64,000 bases of DNA from Corynebacterium anserum (GCF_014262665.1 NZ_CP046883.1:1364001-1428000); one strand, 5' to 3'. Shown: positions 36,260 through 46,136, counted from the stretch's first letter. Numbers and translations: made by a program. The notes: generated from the sequence alone by a model not told the origin.

Positions 36260-37288
36260 CTAGCCGAACAGGTTCTGCGCAGTGGCATAGCGGTAATCAG
36301 GAACTTCTTTAAGGGTTCCCACTGCCTCTTCAAAATCAATAAGCTCAATCTCTTGGCCTTTGAGAGCCACGACCTTATTGAAGTCTCCCCGCAGGCATGC
36401 CTTCGTTGCGTTGACAGCAAAACGGGTGGCAAGCACACGGTCAAAAGCAGTGGGTGTGCCACCGCGCTGAATGTGCCCAAGCACAGTGGAACGCACCTCA
36501 GTATCCAGCCGGTTTTCAATCTCTTTGGCGATCAGACCCGAAATATCCTGGAATTTTTCATGCCCAAACTGATCAACCTCACGGTCAGCGATTTCCAAAG
36601 TTCCTTCCTTAGGAAGCGCCCCTTCAGCAACCACGATGATTCCGTACTTCTCCCCCAGTTGGAAACGACGAGCCATCTTCTTACAGACTTCCTCGATATC
36701 AAACGGATGTTCCGGAATGAGAATATCGTGAGCACCCGACGCCATTCCTGCGTGCAAGGCAATCCACCCTACGTGACGGCCCATAACCTCCACGATCATC
36801 ACACGGTCGTGAGACTCGGCAGTAGTGTGAAGGCGATCGATGGCGTCGGTAGCAACCGCAACCGCCGTATCGAAACCGAACGTGTAGTCCGTACCATTGA
36901 CATCATTGTCAATTGTCTTTGGCACGCCCACCACAGGAATGCCATTATCCGCCAGGAACTTTGCCCCCTTGAGAGTGCCCTCGCCGCCAATTGGGATAAG
37001 ACAATCAATGCCGGCATCCTCCAAATTCGCTTTAATTTGCTCGATGCCAGCTTTAAAGTCGTCGGGATGCAAGCGACCAGTGCCCAGAATCGTTCCGCCT
37101 CGACTCAAAATACGGTCAATAAAATCATCGTCATACAACTGCACACGACGATCCTCGAGAAGCCCCTGCCAACCATCCTCAAAGCCCACGACGGTCGATC
37201 CATACTCTGCCGCTGTTCGCACAATGCCCCGAATGACGGCATTTAGGCCTGGACAATCTCCACCACTGGTCAAGGTCGCAATACGCAT
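36260..37288 (-). CDS. pfkA: 6-Phosphofructokinase
   Basis: The 342 residues catalyse the committed step of glycolysis. Visible motifs are [15 protein letters not shown] at the N-terminus, [10 protein letters not shown] as the nucleotide-site loop, and [16 protein letters not shown] with the catalytic Asp, followed by [13 protein letters not shown]. The Gly in GGEGT at the phosphoryl-donor site (rather than Asp) favours ATP over pyrophosphate, although actinobacterial enzymes of this branch can differ. The start has TAAACT 7 nt upstream and no Shine-Dalgarno. It lies between gatB and a NUDIX gene. Confidence 0.95.
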   Translation of the reverse strand: MRIATLTSGGDCPGLNAVIRGIVRTAAEYGSTVVGFEDGWQGLLEDRRVQLYDDDFIDRILSRGGTILGTGRLHPDDFKAGIEQIKANLEDAGIDCLIPIGGEGTLKGAKFLADNGIPVVGVPKTIDNDVNGTDYTFGFDTAVAVATDAIDRLHTTAESHDRVMIVEVMGRHVGWIALHAGMASGAHDILIPEHPFDIEEVCKKMARRFQLGEKYGIIVVAEGALPKEGTLEIADREVDQFGHEKFQDISGLIAKEIENRLDTEVRSTVLGHIQRGGTPTAFDRVLATRFAVNATKACLRGDFNKVVALKGQEIELIDFEEAVGTLKEVPDYRYATAQNLFG

Positions 37289-37295
37289 GACATTG

Positions 37296-37301
37296 AGTTT
37301 A
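37296..37301 (-). promoter_or_regulatory. Putative -10 element of pfkA (leaderless)
   Basis: TAAACT on the minus strand lies 7 nt before the ATG at 37288, the same hexamer and spacing as at gatC. Confidence 0.6.
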
Positions 37302-37431
37302 GCGAGTTGCGGATTCAGCCGCGCACTATGCTCCCCACACCTCTACCCCACTGCCCACGTCCTCCACCGGAAAAGGTGCACATGGTGCGTTCGATAACGT
37401 TTTCTCTGACAATTTTTACCTGGCCGCATCC

Positions 37432-38121
37432 CTACGGAGTTGCCATGCGCAACGCACTCAGCTTTTCACGGATTGTAGGCAGCGCTTGGCGAAAAGCAGG
37501 CAGCAGATCCAGCTGTTCCAACTCGTCAATATGGTGCCACGCCAGATCGGTGGATTCACTCGTCGCAGAAAATTCCAGTGGCTTGTCGCACTCTGCAATC
37601 ACAGTGGTATAGCTCCACTGATCGTTGTACTCATGGTCCTGGATCTGCCACCACCAGCGCGCACCCAGACCGAAAATTGCTTCGCCTCCATTAGTTGGGT
37701 GATAAACCGGGTGCATTTTCAACGCCTCTCGCGGATCTCCTGTACGCCTCGCTAGTTCTTTCACCGGAGCCAACAAATACTGTTCTTCATCTAATACCGG
37801 TTCCCGGCGCAACACATGGTCGAGAGGGGCAGAAGCTGTCACCACGTCGCCGAGCACGGTAATCAGACTGGTATCCACGCTCGTCTCTTCCCACGTCTCT
37901 CTTAAGGCAGCCTGGGCAGCCGTCTCATGAGGATTCCGCGCCCCACCAGGAATCGCCCACGTTCCTCCCCTATTGGTCCATGCGGCACGCAGCTGCACCA
38001 GCACGTAATTATCCGGAGTGACGAGGAATAGTCCGGCCGCTCCTAGCACACCCCAAAAACTGGTTCCATCGGCTGTGACAGCCCAGCCGTCGCCTCGGTA
38101 TTCAGGACCTTCATATGTCAT
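37432..38121 (-). CDS. NUDIX hydrolase
   Basis: The 229 residues contain a NUDIX box, GGARNPHETAAQAALRETWE followed by ET, that fits GX5EX7REUXEEXGU closely, with U at the GTS position. It hydrolyses a nucleoside diphosphate linked to another group; the substrate cannot be told. The start ATG at 38121 (MTYEGPEYRG) is preferred over the longer frame to 38178, which would overlap the upstream gene; TACGCT lies 7 nt before it. It starts 16 bp after the stop of the 381-residue unknown. Confidence 0.87.
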   Translation of the reverse strand: MTYEGPEYRGDGWAVTADGTSFWGVLGAAGLFLVTPDNYVLVQLRAAWTNRGGTWAIPGGARNPHETAAQAALRETWEETSVDTSLITVLGDVVTASAPLDHVLRREPVLDEEQYLLAPVKELARRTGDPREALKMHPVYHPTNGGEAIFGLGARWWWQIQDHEYNDQWSYTTVIAECDKPLEFSATSESTDLAWHHIDELEQLDLLPAFRQALPTIREKLSALRMATP

Positions 38122-38128
38122 GCATGCC

Positions 38129-38134
38129 AGCGTA
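38129..38134 (-). promoter_or_regulatory. Putative -10 element of the NUDIX gene
   Basis: TACGCT on the minus strand lies 7 nt before the ATG at 38121; it would give a leaderless transcript inside a closely packed gene group. Confidence 0.35.
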
Positions 38135-38137
38135 GCG

Positions 38138-39283
38138 TTAGATGCATAGGTCCTGCACCCGCCTCCACGCTGGATCAATCACAGCCTCACCAGAGATCTT
38201 CGCATCGGCAGGCAGAGCGCGGTACTGTTCTGCGACCTGTTGAAGTTCCTCCAGCAGACCAGTGGTTCCACCAACATAGAAGTGGAATGCTCGTGTGCCA
38301 ACGAAAGTCTCTACAGCAACCAATTTGCCTACATGATCCACGGGACCAATGTGAGCAGAATGCTCCACGATTTTCTTCTCGAAGGCATCCTCGAGATCAA
38401 AGAGCTCATGTTGAGCTTCCTGCGTAGGCATGCCCTTTTCCGTGGCCTCAAAAGGCACATCAATTCGAACATGCACATCCAAAAGTGGAGCTGCCAAAGG
38501 CTTGAGAGGAGGATGAATCCGGCCTACGTAGTAGTTGCCCGCCTGCTCATCATTGAACACCACCCACTGATCCATGTCTCCGTTGTCATCTGAAAAACGA
38601 GCGTCGTATTCGTCAAGCACTCCGCGAACATCCTCGAGCGTAGCGGAAGCCCCGGGAGTCTTAGTGAACGCAATGGTATCCATCCACAACTCCACTGCCC
38701 TCTCTCCGAAAGCAATATCCAAGAGGACAAATCCCAATTGTTCGACGGTCGGCTGGTCCTCTTCAGACGGAGCCACTTCACCGCGTTCAGAAGATGAGCG
38801 CAGTTGGGTAAAAGCAGGGTGATAGACCTCGAGATCCACTGCGGTCGCACCCTTGTGCACACTGAAACGAAGATCGTGGGCGGAAACATTGGCGTCGCCC
38901 ATCATGACGCCGAAAGAATCACCTGGGAGACGGAGATCAGAATAAGACCAGGTGGCGTCAGCTTCCGGAGCGCTGAGCATCCAGCGGCGCGCAGGTGCAC
39001 GGTATTCCGCCACGCCTTCTGCAGTGAGTATGAAAAGGAATTCGGAATCCAAGCCGGCAGAATCGCCGGAAGCAAACTCAAAGACGAGATGTGGAGAAAT
39101 CTGGGTAATCAATGCGTTGAGTTCATGCAGAATTTCCTCTTGGCGAGGACCACCACGGAACATATCAGCTAGTGCAGACGCACCTTTTTCCGCCCACCAT
39201 TGCCAAAAGGCCCCAACGGCCTGCTCTTGCTGCATAGGATGCGGATACTGCTGGCGGTTAGGGCCTGTATTTGGCTGAGTCAT
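38138..39283 (-). CDS. Hypothetical protein, 381 residues, follows gatA
   Basis: I do not recognise this protein with confidence. It is soluble and acidic, without signal peptide or membrane helix. The N-terminal half has QISPHLVFEFASGDS and an RRWMLSAPEADATWSY stretch that loosely resembles DUF695-like proteins; the C-terminal half repeats the theme (FHFYVGGTTGLLEEL). This suggests two related alpha/beta halves. Its ATG directly follows the gatA stop (TAAATG), so the two are translationally linked. The function is unknown. Confidence 0.75.
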   Translation of the reverse strand: MTQPNTGPNRQQYPHPMQQEQAVGAFWQWWAEKGASALADMFRGGPRQEEILHELNALITQISPHLVFEFASGDSAGLDSEFLFILTAEGVAEYRAPARRWMLSAPEADATWSYSDLRLPGDSFGVMMGDANVSAHDLRFSVHKGATAVDLEVYHPAFTQLRSSSERGEVAPSEEDQPTVEQLGFVLLDIAFGERAVELWMDTIAFTKTPGASATLEDVRGVLDEYDARFSDDNGDMDQWVVFNDEQAGNYYVGRIHPPLKPLAAPLLDVHVRIDVPFEATEKGMPTQEAQHELFDLEDAFEKKIVEHSAHIGPVDHVGKLVAVETFVGTRAFHFYVGGTTGLLEELQQVAEQYRALPADAKISGEAVIDPAWRRVQDLCI

Positions 39284-40789
39284 TTACTTCCGCCCTGCCT
39301 CGAACGCCGCGCCAACGCGGTATAAACGATCATCGCCGTGTGCAGGTCCCATGATCTGCAGACCGGTAGGCAAATGAGTATCAGTAGCGAAACCACCCGG
39401 AACGGACATGCCACACACGCCAGCCAGGTTCAGCGGCAAAGTGAATAGGTCGAACATGTACATCGCTAGTGGGTCGTCCACCTTCTCACCCAACTTAAAC
39501 GCTGTGGTTGGAGTAGTTGGGGCAACAATGGCATCCACCTGGTCAAAGGCCTTGTGGAAATCCTGGGCAATCAAGTTACGCACACGCTGTGCCTGCAAGT
39601 AGTAGGCATCGTAGTAACCAACCGACAAAGCGTAGGTACCCAGCATGATGCGTCGCTTTACCTCCGGGCCAAAGCCAGCTTCGCGGGTTAGGGACATCAC
39701 TTCATCAGCGGAGTGCGTACCGTCATCACCCTTGCGCTGGCCGTAACGCATGCCGTCGAAGCGGGCAAGGTTAGAGGACACCTCACACGGAAGAATCAGG
39801 TAATAGGCGTTCATCGCGTGATCAAAGTTAGGGCAATCAACCTCAACCAGTTCCGCGCCCTGAGACTTCAACTGTTCTAAATTAGCGTGATAAGTCTCAA
39901 GCACACCCGGTTGCAGAGCTTCCGGGCGCTCAAATTGCTTGACCACGCCGAGTTTCACTCCGGATAAATCGCCGCTGGCGCCCTTCTTCGCGGCAGAGAT
40001 CACATCCGCTACTGGCCGAGAGGATGAGGTGGAATCGTTGGAATCATGACCGGCGATGACAGAGTGCAAAAGAGCCGTGTCATAGACAGTGCGTGCGGTT
40101 GGGCCACCCTGATCCAGGGACGACGCACAGGCAACCAAACCGTAACGAGATACCGTGCCATAGGTTGGCTTGACTCCGACGGTGTTCGTCAGAGCGGCGG
40201 GCTGGCGAATAGACCCACCCGTGTCAGTACCGATCGCTAGTGGAGCCATGCCTGAGGCGAGAGCTGCGGAAGAACCACCGCCGGATCCACCCGGAGTGCG
40301 CTCAAGGTCGTAAGGATTACGGGTCACGCCATAGGCGGAGTTCTCAGTAGAAGACCCCATGGCAAATTCATCCATGTTGGTCTTACCCAAAATCGGAATA
40401 CCTGCTGCTCGCAAACGCATGGTCACCGTTGCGTCATATGGGCTCATGTAACCCTCGAGCATCTTTGAACCACAGGTGGTTGGAGCATCGGTAGTGGTAA
40501 AGACATCCTTTAATGCTAACGGCACGCCGGCTAGCGGGCTGGTTGGTGTTTCGCCACTAGCCAAAGCAGTATCGACGGCTGTTGCTGCAGCAATAGCCTC
40601 ATCTGCGCCGACATGGAGGAACGCATTAATTTCGCCATTAAGCTCATCGATGCGCGCGAGGTGAGCTTCAGTAACTTCCACCGAACTGATCTCGCGGGCG
40701 TGGATTTTCTCTGCGAGTTCAGCAGCGGTCCAAGTGGTGTAGTCCGCGTCGTCGCGGGCTCCCACGGTGTACGTGGTCTTGTCAGACAT
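39284..40789 (-). CDS. gatA: Asp-tRNA(Asn)/Glu-tRNA(Gln) amidotransferase subunit A
   Basis: The 501 residues are an amidase-signature enzyme that releases ammonia from glutamine for the GatB active site. The catalytic Lys is in ALKDVFTT, the cis-Ser in [12 protein letters not shown] and the nucleophile in [13 protein letters not shown]. The frame is of normal length. The start has AGGAGA about 13 nt and AAAG about 7 nt upstream. gatC is 31 bp upstream, and an unknown gene follows without a gap. Confidence 0.97.
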   Translation of the reverse strand: MSDKTTYTVGARDDADYTTWTAAELAEKIHAREISSVEVTEAHLARIDELNGEINAFLHVGADEAIAAATAVDTALASGETPTSPLAGVPLALKDVFTTTDAPTTCGSKMLEGYMSPYDATVTMRLRAAGIPILGKTNMDEFAMGSSTENSAYGVTRNPYDLERTPGGSGGGSSAALASGMAPLAIGTDTGGSIRQPAALTNTVGVKPTYGTVSRYGLVACASSLDQGGPTARTVYDTALLHSVIAGHDSNDSTSSSRPVADVISAAKKGASGDLSGVKLGVVKQFERPEALQPGVLETYHANLEQLKSQGAELVEVDCPNFDHAMNAYYLILPCEVSSNLARFDGMRYGQRKGDDGTHSADEVMSLTREAGFGPEVKRRIMLGTYALSVGYYDAYYLQAQRVRNLIAQDFHKAFDQVDAIVAPTTPTTAFKLGEKVDDPLAMYMFDLFTLPLNLAGVCGMSVPGGFATDTHLPTGLQIMGPAHGDDRLYRVGAAFEAGRK

Positions 40790-40820
40790 AGTTTCTTTCT
40801 ATCTCCTGCGAAAGCGCGTG

Positions 40821-41126
40821 TTATTCGGCCAGAATTTGCGGCACTTGGAAGCGCTGCTGATCCTGCGCTGGTGCCTGATCGAGAGCCTGTTCTGCAGTTA
40901 AGGACGGAATGACTACGTCCTCCCGCATGACGGATACGTCGCCGTCCACGTTTTGTGTTGGGTGGCTCAGTGGCGGAACATCCGTGGTATCCACCTCGCG
41001 AATTGCTGCCACGGTCTCGACAATATCGTCAATCTGACTGGCAAATTCATCGAGCTCAGCATCCGTGAGCTTCAGTCGAGCCAAACGGGCCAGGTGTGCT
41101 ACGTCGTCGCGCGAAATCTCAGACAT
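40821..41126 (-). CDS. gatC: Asp-tRNA(Asn)/Glu-tRNA(Gln) amidotransferase subunit C
   Basis: The 101 residues match the GatC family: ISRDDVAHLARLARLKLTD at the N-terminus, a second helix with QIDDIVETVAAI, and the extended DVPPLSHPTQ segment that wraps GatA. It stabilises the GatA-GatB complex. The open frame runs to 41315, but ATG at 41126 fits the family length and has TAAACT 7 nt upstream. It is the first gene of the gatCA group and is divergent from an ACT-domain gene. Confidence 0.95.
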   Translation of the reverse strand: MSEISRDDVAHLARLARLKLTDAELDEFASQIDDIVETVAAIREVDTTDVPPLSHPTQNVDGDVSVMREDVVIPSLTAEQALDQAPAQDQQRFQVPQILAE

Positions 41127-41133
41127 GCGACAT

Positions 41134-41139
41134 AGTTTA
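41134..41139 (-). promoter_or_regulatory. Putative -10 element of gatC (leaderless)
   Basis: TAAACT on the minus strand lies 7 nt before the ATG at 41126. Confidence 0.6.
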
Positions 41140-41198
41140 GCCGCTGTTGCCTCCGTGGTTGGTCGGAGGGCTGTATCACGGGGTGTCTGAAAGATGGT

Positions 41199-41204
41199 TA
41201 CACT
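41199..41204 (+). promoter_or_regulatory. Putative -10 element of the ACT-domain gene (leaderless)
   Basis: TACACT ends 7 nt before the ATG at 41212 and supports that start over the ATG at 41194. Confidence 0.5.
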
Positions 41205-41211
41205 CTTGGGT

Positions 41212-41874
41212 ATGTCTTTTCTCATGCGTGTCCGAATGCCAGATGCTCCCGGTTCCCTGGGACTGCTTGCGGTGGCTCTCGGCAACGTCGAGGCAAACAT
41301 CATTGGTGTGGACATCGTGGGTCACGATGATGAGGACACCGTTGTCGATGACATCGTCGTTGAGCTGCCAAGCCAGCACCTACCTGATGCACTCATCACC
41401 GCTTCTCAGGAGTTACCCGGCGTATACGTAGATTCTATTCGTCCGTTTTCCGGCACGGTTGATCGCCGTGGACAGGTGCAGATGCTGGCTGCGGTAGCTT
41501 CCAAACGTAATAATGTGCAACGTGCCTTGGACATCATGATGGAGAATCTTCCGAAGTCCATGACAGCAGGATGGGCCATAGTTTTGGGTACCGAGCCGAA
41601 TACTCACCGTGTGTCTGCCTCCTCAGCCGCACCGGAGGATGACGGCCAGGTTCTCGACGCCGCCCCTGTCACCGAAGCACGCACCCTGAATACAGAGAAG
41701 GAGGACTGGATTCCCGAGGGATGGAAGGTCATGGATTCTTCTCTCGCTGCCACTCCGATTGAGGGAACCGACTTGGTACTCATTATCGGCCGCCCTGGCG
41801 GTCCGGATTTTCTGCTGAGCGAAGTGGAGCATCTCCGCCAGCTAGGCTCTATCGTCGGAGCATTCTTTAGCTAA
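41212..41874 (+). CDS. ACT-domain protein
   Basis: The 220 residues open with an ACT domain (MRVRMPDAPGSLGLLAVALG, about 5-70), a small fold that binds amino acids. The rest (DRRGQVQMLAAVASKR, later VLIIGRPGGPDFLLSEV at the C-terminus) is a conserved region of unknown role. No catalytic domain is visible, so it may be a regulatory sensor. It is divergent from gatC and convergent with ilvA. The ATG at 41212 is preferred because a -10-like hexamer lies 7 nt before it. Confidence 0.82.
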   Translation: MSFLMRVRMPDAPGSLGLLAVALGNVEANIIGVDIVGHDDEDTVVDDIVVELPSQHLPDALITASQELPGVYVDSIRPFSGTVDRRGQVQMLAAVASKRNNVQRALDIMMENLPKSMTAGWAIVLGTEPNTHRVSASSAAPEDDGQVLDAAPVTEARTLNTEKEDWIPEGWKVMDSSLAATPIEGTDLVLIIGRPGGPDFLLSEVEHLRQLGSIVGAFFS

Positions 41875-42016
41875 TGTAGATTCTTCGTGCAGCTCCGTGA
41901 AGCTATTGTGCACACGCTCTAATAACTCAATAACGCCCGCAGGCGCAAGGGTAGAGCACTAGGGAGATGTAGCTAGCGCGGGAAGAAAAATAACGCGTTG
42001 CATAGTGCAAGGTGCG

Positions 42017-43573
42017 CTAGCGCATAAAGAACCTGTAGGCGGGGCTATCCGTCACATCCTTGACGTGGTAGCCCAGCTGATCCAGGTGTGCGGAGAATTC
42101 AGGATCTCCCTCAACATTTTCAAAGGCCGCGAGGATACGGCCATAATCCATCCCGAAACTGCGGTAATGGAATGCTGTGACATTCCAGCGCGTGCCCAAT
42201 ACCTCGAGGAAGTGTTGCAGTGCGCCCGGATGCTCCGGAAATTCAAAGCTGAAGGTTGTTTCGCGGACGTCTTCTGGAGGCTGCCCACCAATCATGTAGC
42301 GGACATGTTCTTTGGCTACTTCGTCGAGCGAGAGATCCACCACGCCATATCCCTGGGATTCAAGATCAGCCGCTATAGCTTGGCGTTCGGAAGCACCGTC
42401 TTTGAGCTGAACACCCACGAAAATACGGGCGGGTTCATCGGAGTCTCGCACGCCCACACGGTAGCTAAATTCTGTCACTGCACGACCACCGAGGATACGA
42501 CAAAAGTCTAGGAAAGCTCCTTTCTTCTCGGGAATAGTCACACCAAAAATCCCCTCTCCCCCTTCTCCCAATTCAGCACGCTCAGAGACATAACGCAGGG
42601 AGTGGAAGTTCATGTTCGCGCCAGATAATACGTTGGCTAAGGTTTCGCCTTGAATGTCATTATCCTGGACATACCGCTTCAAACCTGCCAGGGAGACCGC
42701 ACCAGCTGGTTCAGCGATAGCACGCGTGTCGTCGAAAATATCCTTAATAGCAGCACTGATCTCATCGGAGCTCACTGTGATGACGTCGTCAAGATACTCC
42801 CGACATACCCGGAATGTCTCCTCGCCGATTGTTTTCACCGCAACGCCTTCAGCAAAGAGGCTCACGTGATCGAGATCCACAGGATGCCCAGCTGCTAGCG
42901 CAGCGGACAAACAAGCAGATTCAGCTGGCTCTACACCAATCACTGTGATTTCTGGACGCAATTGCTTGAGCAACACTGCGATCCCAGCGGCGATTCCCCC
43001 GCCTCCCACCGGGACAAACACCCGATCGAGATTAGGCCGATCCTGGAAGAGCTCAAGTCCAATGGTTCCTTGCCCGGCGATGACTGCCTCGTCATCGAAA
43101 GGAGCGATCCACACCATTCCTTCAGTCTCTGAGAGCTCGACGGCCTTAGCCTTGGCTTCATCGAAGTTACTTCCATAAAGCAGTACTTCACCGCCGAAAC
43201 CCCGGACAGCATCTACCTTGATCGACGGCGTCACCACGGGCATGACGATGACAGTACGGATCCCGAGTTCACGCCCCGACAGCGCCACCCCTTGTGCGTG
43301 GTTACCCGCTGAAGCGGCAACTACACCGCGTGCTTTTTCTTCTTCATTCATCTGCGCCATGCGGTTGAAAGCGCCACGAATCTTAAAGCTATGGACTGTC
43401 TGCAGATCCTCACGCTTAATCAGCACCGTATTTCCGATGCGCTCAGAAAGGGTGCTCATGTGCTCCAGCGGCGTGTGTTTCGCCGCGCGATACACAGGCG
43501 CGGCGACAACCTTGCGAAGATATTCAGCTCCAGATGCAGACATACGTTGCATTATAGGAGCCGAGGAACTCAC
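42017..43573 (-). CDS. ilvA: Threonine dehydratase, biosynthetic, with two ACT-like domains
   Basis: This 518-residue PLP enzyme deaminates threonine to 2-oxobutyrate, the entry to isoleucine. The catalytic domain has the PLP lysine in HSFKIRGAFNRM, SAGNHAQGVAL, and the phosphate-binding PVGGGGIAAG. Two C-terminal ACT-like domains (about 345-420 and 440-515) give feedback control by isoleucine, as in the long enterobacterial type; the C. glutamicum enzyme is about 80 residues shorter, as I recall. The GTG at 43573 overlaps the symporter's TGA as GTGA, so translation is probably coupled; ATGs at 43552 and 43543 are alternatives. Confidence 0.92.
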   Translation of the reverse strand: MSSSAPIMQRMSASGAEYLRKVVAAPVYRAAKHTPLEHMSTLSERIGNTVLIKREDLQTVHSFKIRGAFNRMAQMNEEEKARGVVAASAGNHAQGVALSGRELGIRTVIVMPVVTPSIKVDAVRGFGGEVLLYGSNFDEAKAKAVELSETEGMVWIAPFDDEAVIAGQGTIGLELFQDRPNLDRVFVPVGGGGIAAGIAVLLKQLRPEITVIGVEPAESACLSAALAAGHPVDLDHVSLFAEGVAVKTIGEETFRVCREYLDDVITVSSDEISAAIKDIFDDTRAIAEPAGAVSLAGLKRYVQDNDIQGETLANVLSGANMNFHSLRYVSERAELGEGGEGIFGVTIPEKKGAFLDFCRILGGRAVTEFSYRVGVRDSDEPARIFVGVQLKDGASERQAIAADLESQGYGVVDLSLDEVAKEHVRYMIGGQPPEDVRETTFSFEFPEHPGALQHFLEVLGTRWNVTAFHYRSFGMDYGRILAAFENVEGDPEFSAHLDQLGYHVKDVTDSPAYRFFMR

Positions 43574-44994
43574 CTCTTATATTCGTCCAAGTTCACCTGA
43601 GGGGTTGGTTGCAAATCATCCATCGCAGGGTTCTCCACAGATGGATACTTCAAATCCACGTCATGGTCATCGACCGTGGCCACATATGGATCCTCACCGT
43701 TAAGTACACGGTGCGCCTGCTGTTTATCAATAGTTTTCGTCCACGTACCGACCAATAGGGTGGCAACGGAGTTACCGGCAAAGTTGGTTAGTGCGCGGGC
43801 CTCAGACATGAAGCGGTCAATACCAACGATGATGCCCACTCCATCCAGAAGCTCTGGACGATGCGATTGCAAACCTGCGGCCAGCGTAGCAATACCGGCA
43901 CCAGAGACACCCGCTGCTCCCTTAGAAGCGATGATCATGAATACCAGCAGCGAGATCTGCTCCCCGAGGCTCATCGGCATATTCATGGCGTCAGAGATGA
44001 AGATGGAAGCCATCGTGAGGTAGATCGCGGTTCCGTCAAGGTTGAAGGAATAACCGGTAGGTACCACGATGCCCACCGTTGATTTATCCACGCCAATGTG
44101 CTCCATCTTGCGCATGAGGTTTGGCAGTGCGGACTCGGAGGAGGAGGTGGCGAAGATCAGCAGGAACTCACGGCCCAAATATTTGGCGAGTTTAAAAATG
44201 TTGAAGCCAGTGAAGACGCGAAGAATAGCGCCAAGGAAACCGAAGATGAAGATCACGCATGTGATGTAGAAGGCGAGCATGAGGACACCCATTTGCACCA
44301 CAGCCTTAATACCTGTGGCCCCTACCACTCCGGCGATAGCACCGAATGCACCAATTGGAGCTAACCACAGGATCCAGCTCAGGATCTTGAAGACCAGGCG
44401 CTGCAAAGACGCCACGAAAGCGAGAATCGGCTCACCATTTTTACCCATCGACTGAACAGCAAAACCCACGAACAAGGCGATGAACAGAACCTGTAGGACG
44501 GAACCAGACGTGAATGCCGAAAAGAAGGTATCCGGGATGATGGAAGCAATGAAGCCAGCGAGCCCCGTATGGCTTTCCTCAGCTTTTTGAATGAACTGAT
44601 CAGCAGCATTGGCAGAAGCGTGGACATTGAGCCCTTCACCTGGCTTGATGAAGTTGCCAACGAGCAAGCCGACGGCCAACGCAAAGGTAGACATTGTGAT
44701 GAAGTACACCAGTGCAATACCACCGGCCTTTCCCACCGACGCAGCGGCGCGAACGGAGCCGATACCAAGCACAATTGTGCAGAAGATCAACGGTGGGATG
44801 ATCATCTTGATAAGGCTGACGAACAGCGTGCCCAAAATTTTGAAATTCGCTGCCACGTGCGGGGCAACAAGTCCGAAGATGATACCCGCAATGACAGCGA
44901 TGATCACGGCGATATAGAGCCAGTGAGTGTTGTCTTTTTTGGGCTTCTTTGACGGTGCGATCTTCGGGCCATGGGAGGCTGAGGTAGTGGACAT
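43570..44994 (-). CDS. Dicarboxylate/amino acid:cation symporter (DAACS family)
   Basis: The 474 residues have eight hydrophobic segments and two re-entrant loops. Diagnostic motifs are the Ser-rich FATSSSESALPNLM loop and the VVPTGYSFNLDGTAIYLTM transport motif. Members import glutamate, aspartate or C4-dicarboxylates with Na or H ions; the GltP and DctA branches cannot be separated by eye. The ATG at 44994 (MSTTSASHG) is preferred to the frame end at 45069. Its TGA overlaps the ilvA GTG, so the two genes form one unit. Confidence 0.92.
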   Translation of the reverse strand: MSTTSASHGPKIAPSKKPKKDNTHWLYIAVIIAVIAGIIFGLVAPHVAANFKILGTLFVSLIKMIIPPLIFCTIVLGIGSVRAAASVGKAGGIALVYFITMSTFALAVGLLVGNFIKPGEGLNVHASANAADQFIQKAEESHTGLAGFIASIIPDTFFSAFTSGSVLQVLFIALFVGFAVQSMGKNGEPILAFVASLQRLVFKILSWILWLAPIGAFGAIAGVVGATGIKAVVQMGVLMLAFYITCVIFIFGFLGAILRVFTGFNIFKLAKYLGREFLLIFATSSSESALPNLMRKMEHIGVDKSTVGIVVPTGYSFNLDGTAIYLTMASIFISDAMNMPMSLGEQISLLVFMIIASKGAAGVSGAGIATLAAGLQSHRPELLDGVGIIVGIDRFMSEARALTNFAGNSVATLLVGTWTKTIDKQQAHRVLNGEDPYVATVDDHDVDLKYPSVENPAMDDLQPTPQVNLDEYKR

Positions 44995-45069
44995 GTGGTG
45001 TTCTCCATGAGTCCAAGGGTCGAAAGCACATGCCACAAAGGAACCAAAAGGGCTGGTTCGCCTGCTCAT

Positions 45070-45402
45070 ATGCGTGCAACCAAAACGTGCAGATTATAGG
45101 TTGTGGCGCGCGCCTCATGCTGCGTGAGTGTGGCGTCCTGAAATGATTCAGAGCGTCTCGCTCGAGCGAGGGAGTCCCACGTAGATCGTGACGATCCTCT
45201 GGAGTTTCCCAGCGAATCATCATGACGCTTTTATCTTGCTCCACATACGTTGATTTGCAAAAGTTTTGGCCATATCCACTCGAAAATAGGGGTAATTGAG
45301 CCTAGAGCACCCGTTAGTTTCTCAAGCATAAACCGCAGTACACTACCTTCTCTCTACCTTCTCGCTTCTCCTGCTCCCCCACCAGCAACCGATCGAACGC
45401 TC
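45070..45402. other. Intergenic region between symporter and exonuclease
   Basis: Including the region upstream of the symporter start, about 330 bp hold no gene. This is the promoter region for the symporter-ilvA unit (minus) and the downstream end of the exonuclease gene (minus). The minus frame ending at 44636 is a shadow of the symporter. No strong hairpin or repeat was seen. Confidence 0.5.
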
Positions 45403-46089
45403 TTAATCCTGCCGTTGTTGGATTGGCCACGACGTATTAACTGCCGTATCTCGCCCCTTCTTGGCGAACCATTGTTGCAGTTCAACCTGCATTTTGTAGT
45501 ACCACGTGGACTGAGCAAGCATCAGCTCATCACTGGTCATCTCAACCAGCTCGGGAAACTCACGAGCAAGCTTCCATGCCACCCGCGCTGCTGCAACCGC
45601 ATCCGCTGTTGCCTCATGAGCGTTATCCAAAGCCACGCCGTAATAGGAACATACATTTTCTAAAGTGCGTTTCCCTTTACGGAATTTATTCTTTTCACGA
45701 TCAACTACGTAGGGATCAAATACAGGACCATCCACTGTGAACGAAGGATCGAGAGCGTGCAAGATGCTCAGGTCATATGTGGCGTTATAGACAATCAGCG
45801 TCGCACCATGTGCCCATCCTTCGCGAATTCGCCTCACTGTTTCCTGCAGAACCTCATCATGGGGACGACCGTGCTCGCGAGCATGTTCTGTCGTAATTCC
45901 GTGCACCGCCGAGGCAGCCTCTGGGATTTCGACGCCAGGATCCGCCAACATCTCACAATCGTCACGCTCACGCCCGTTGATGGCCACCAAGGCGCTCGTC
46001 ACGATCTTTGCCGTCAAAGGATCTGTGCCGGTGGTTTCCAAGTCAAAGCTCAGCATGTGTGAGGGGTCGAAATGCTCCGCGAAGTTCAT
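45403..46089 (-). CDS. DEDDh 3'-5' exonuclease, epsilon-like
   Basis: The 228 residues are an exonuclease of the DnaQ type: Exo I SFDLETTGTDP (about residues 14-24), Exo II VYNATYDLSILHAL, and Exo III AHEATADAVAAARV with His and Asp. It is the second such gene in the window and is only distantly like the one at 8370. No polymerase or BRCT domain is fused. The ATG at 46089 has TAGAGT 7 nt upstream; the frame extends to 46194 but would then run into the divergent ABC promoter region. Confidence 0.87.
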   Translation of the reverse strand: MNFAEHFDPSHMLSFDLETTGTDPLTAKIVTSALVAINGRERDDCEMLADPGVEIPEAASAVHGITTEHAREHGRPHDEVLQETVRRIREGWAHGATLIVYNATYDLSILHALDPSFTVDGPVFDPYVVDREKNKFRKGKRTLENVCSYYGVALDNAHEATADAVAAARVAWKLAREFPELVEMTSDELMLAQSTWYYKMQVELQQWFAKKGRDTAVNTSWPIQQRQD

Positions 46090-46096
46090 GTCTCCC

Positions 46097-46102
46097 ACTC
46101 TA
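46097..46102 (-). promoter_or_regulatory. Putative -10 element of the 45403-46089 exonuclease (leaderless)
   Basis: TAGAGT on the minus strand (part of TATAGAGT) lies 7 nt before the ATG at 46089. Confidence 0.5.
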
Positions 46103-46122
46103 TAGTCCAGTGTGGACAGGCC

Positions 46123-46136
46123 ATGACAAATGTCAT
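46123..46136. promoter_or_regulatory. Perfect palindrome upstream of the ABC/two-component operon
   Basis: ATGACA-AA-TGTCAT is a 6-bp-arm dyad about 60 bp before the ABC ATPase start and 35 bp before the divergent exonuclease start. It is a plausible binding site for the response regulator at 49011. Confidence 0.55.
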
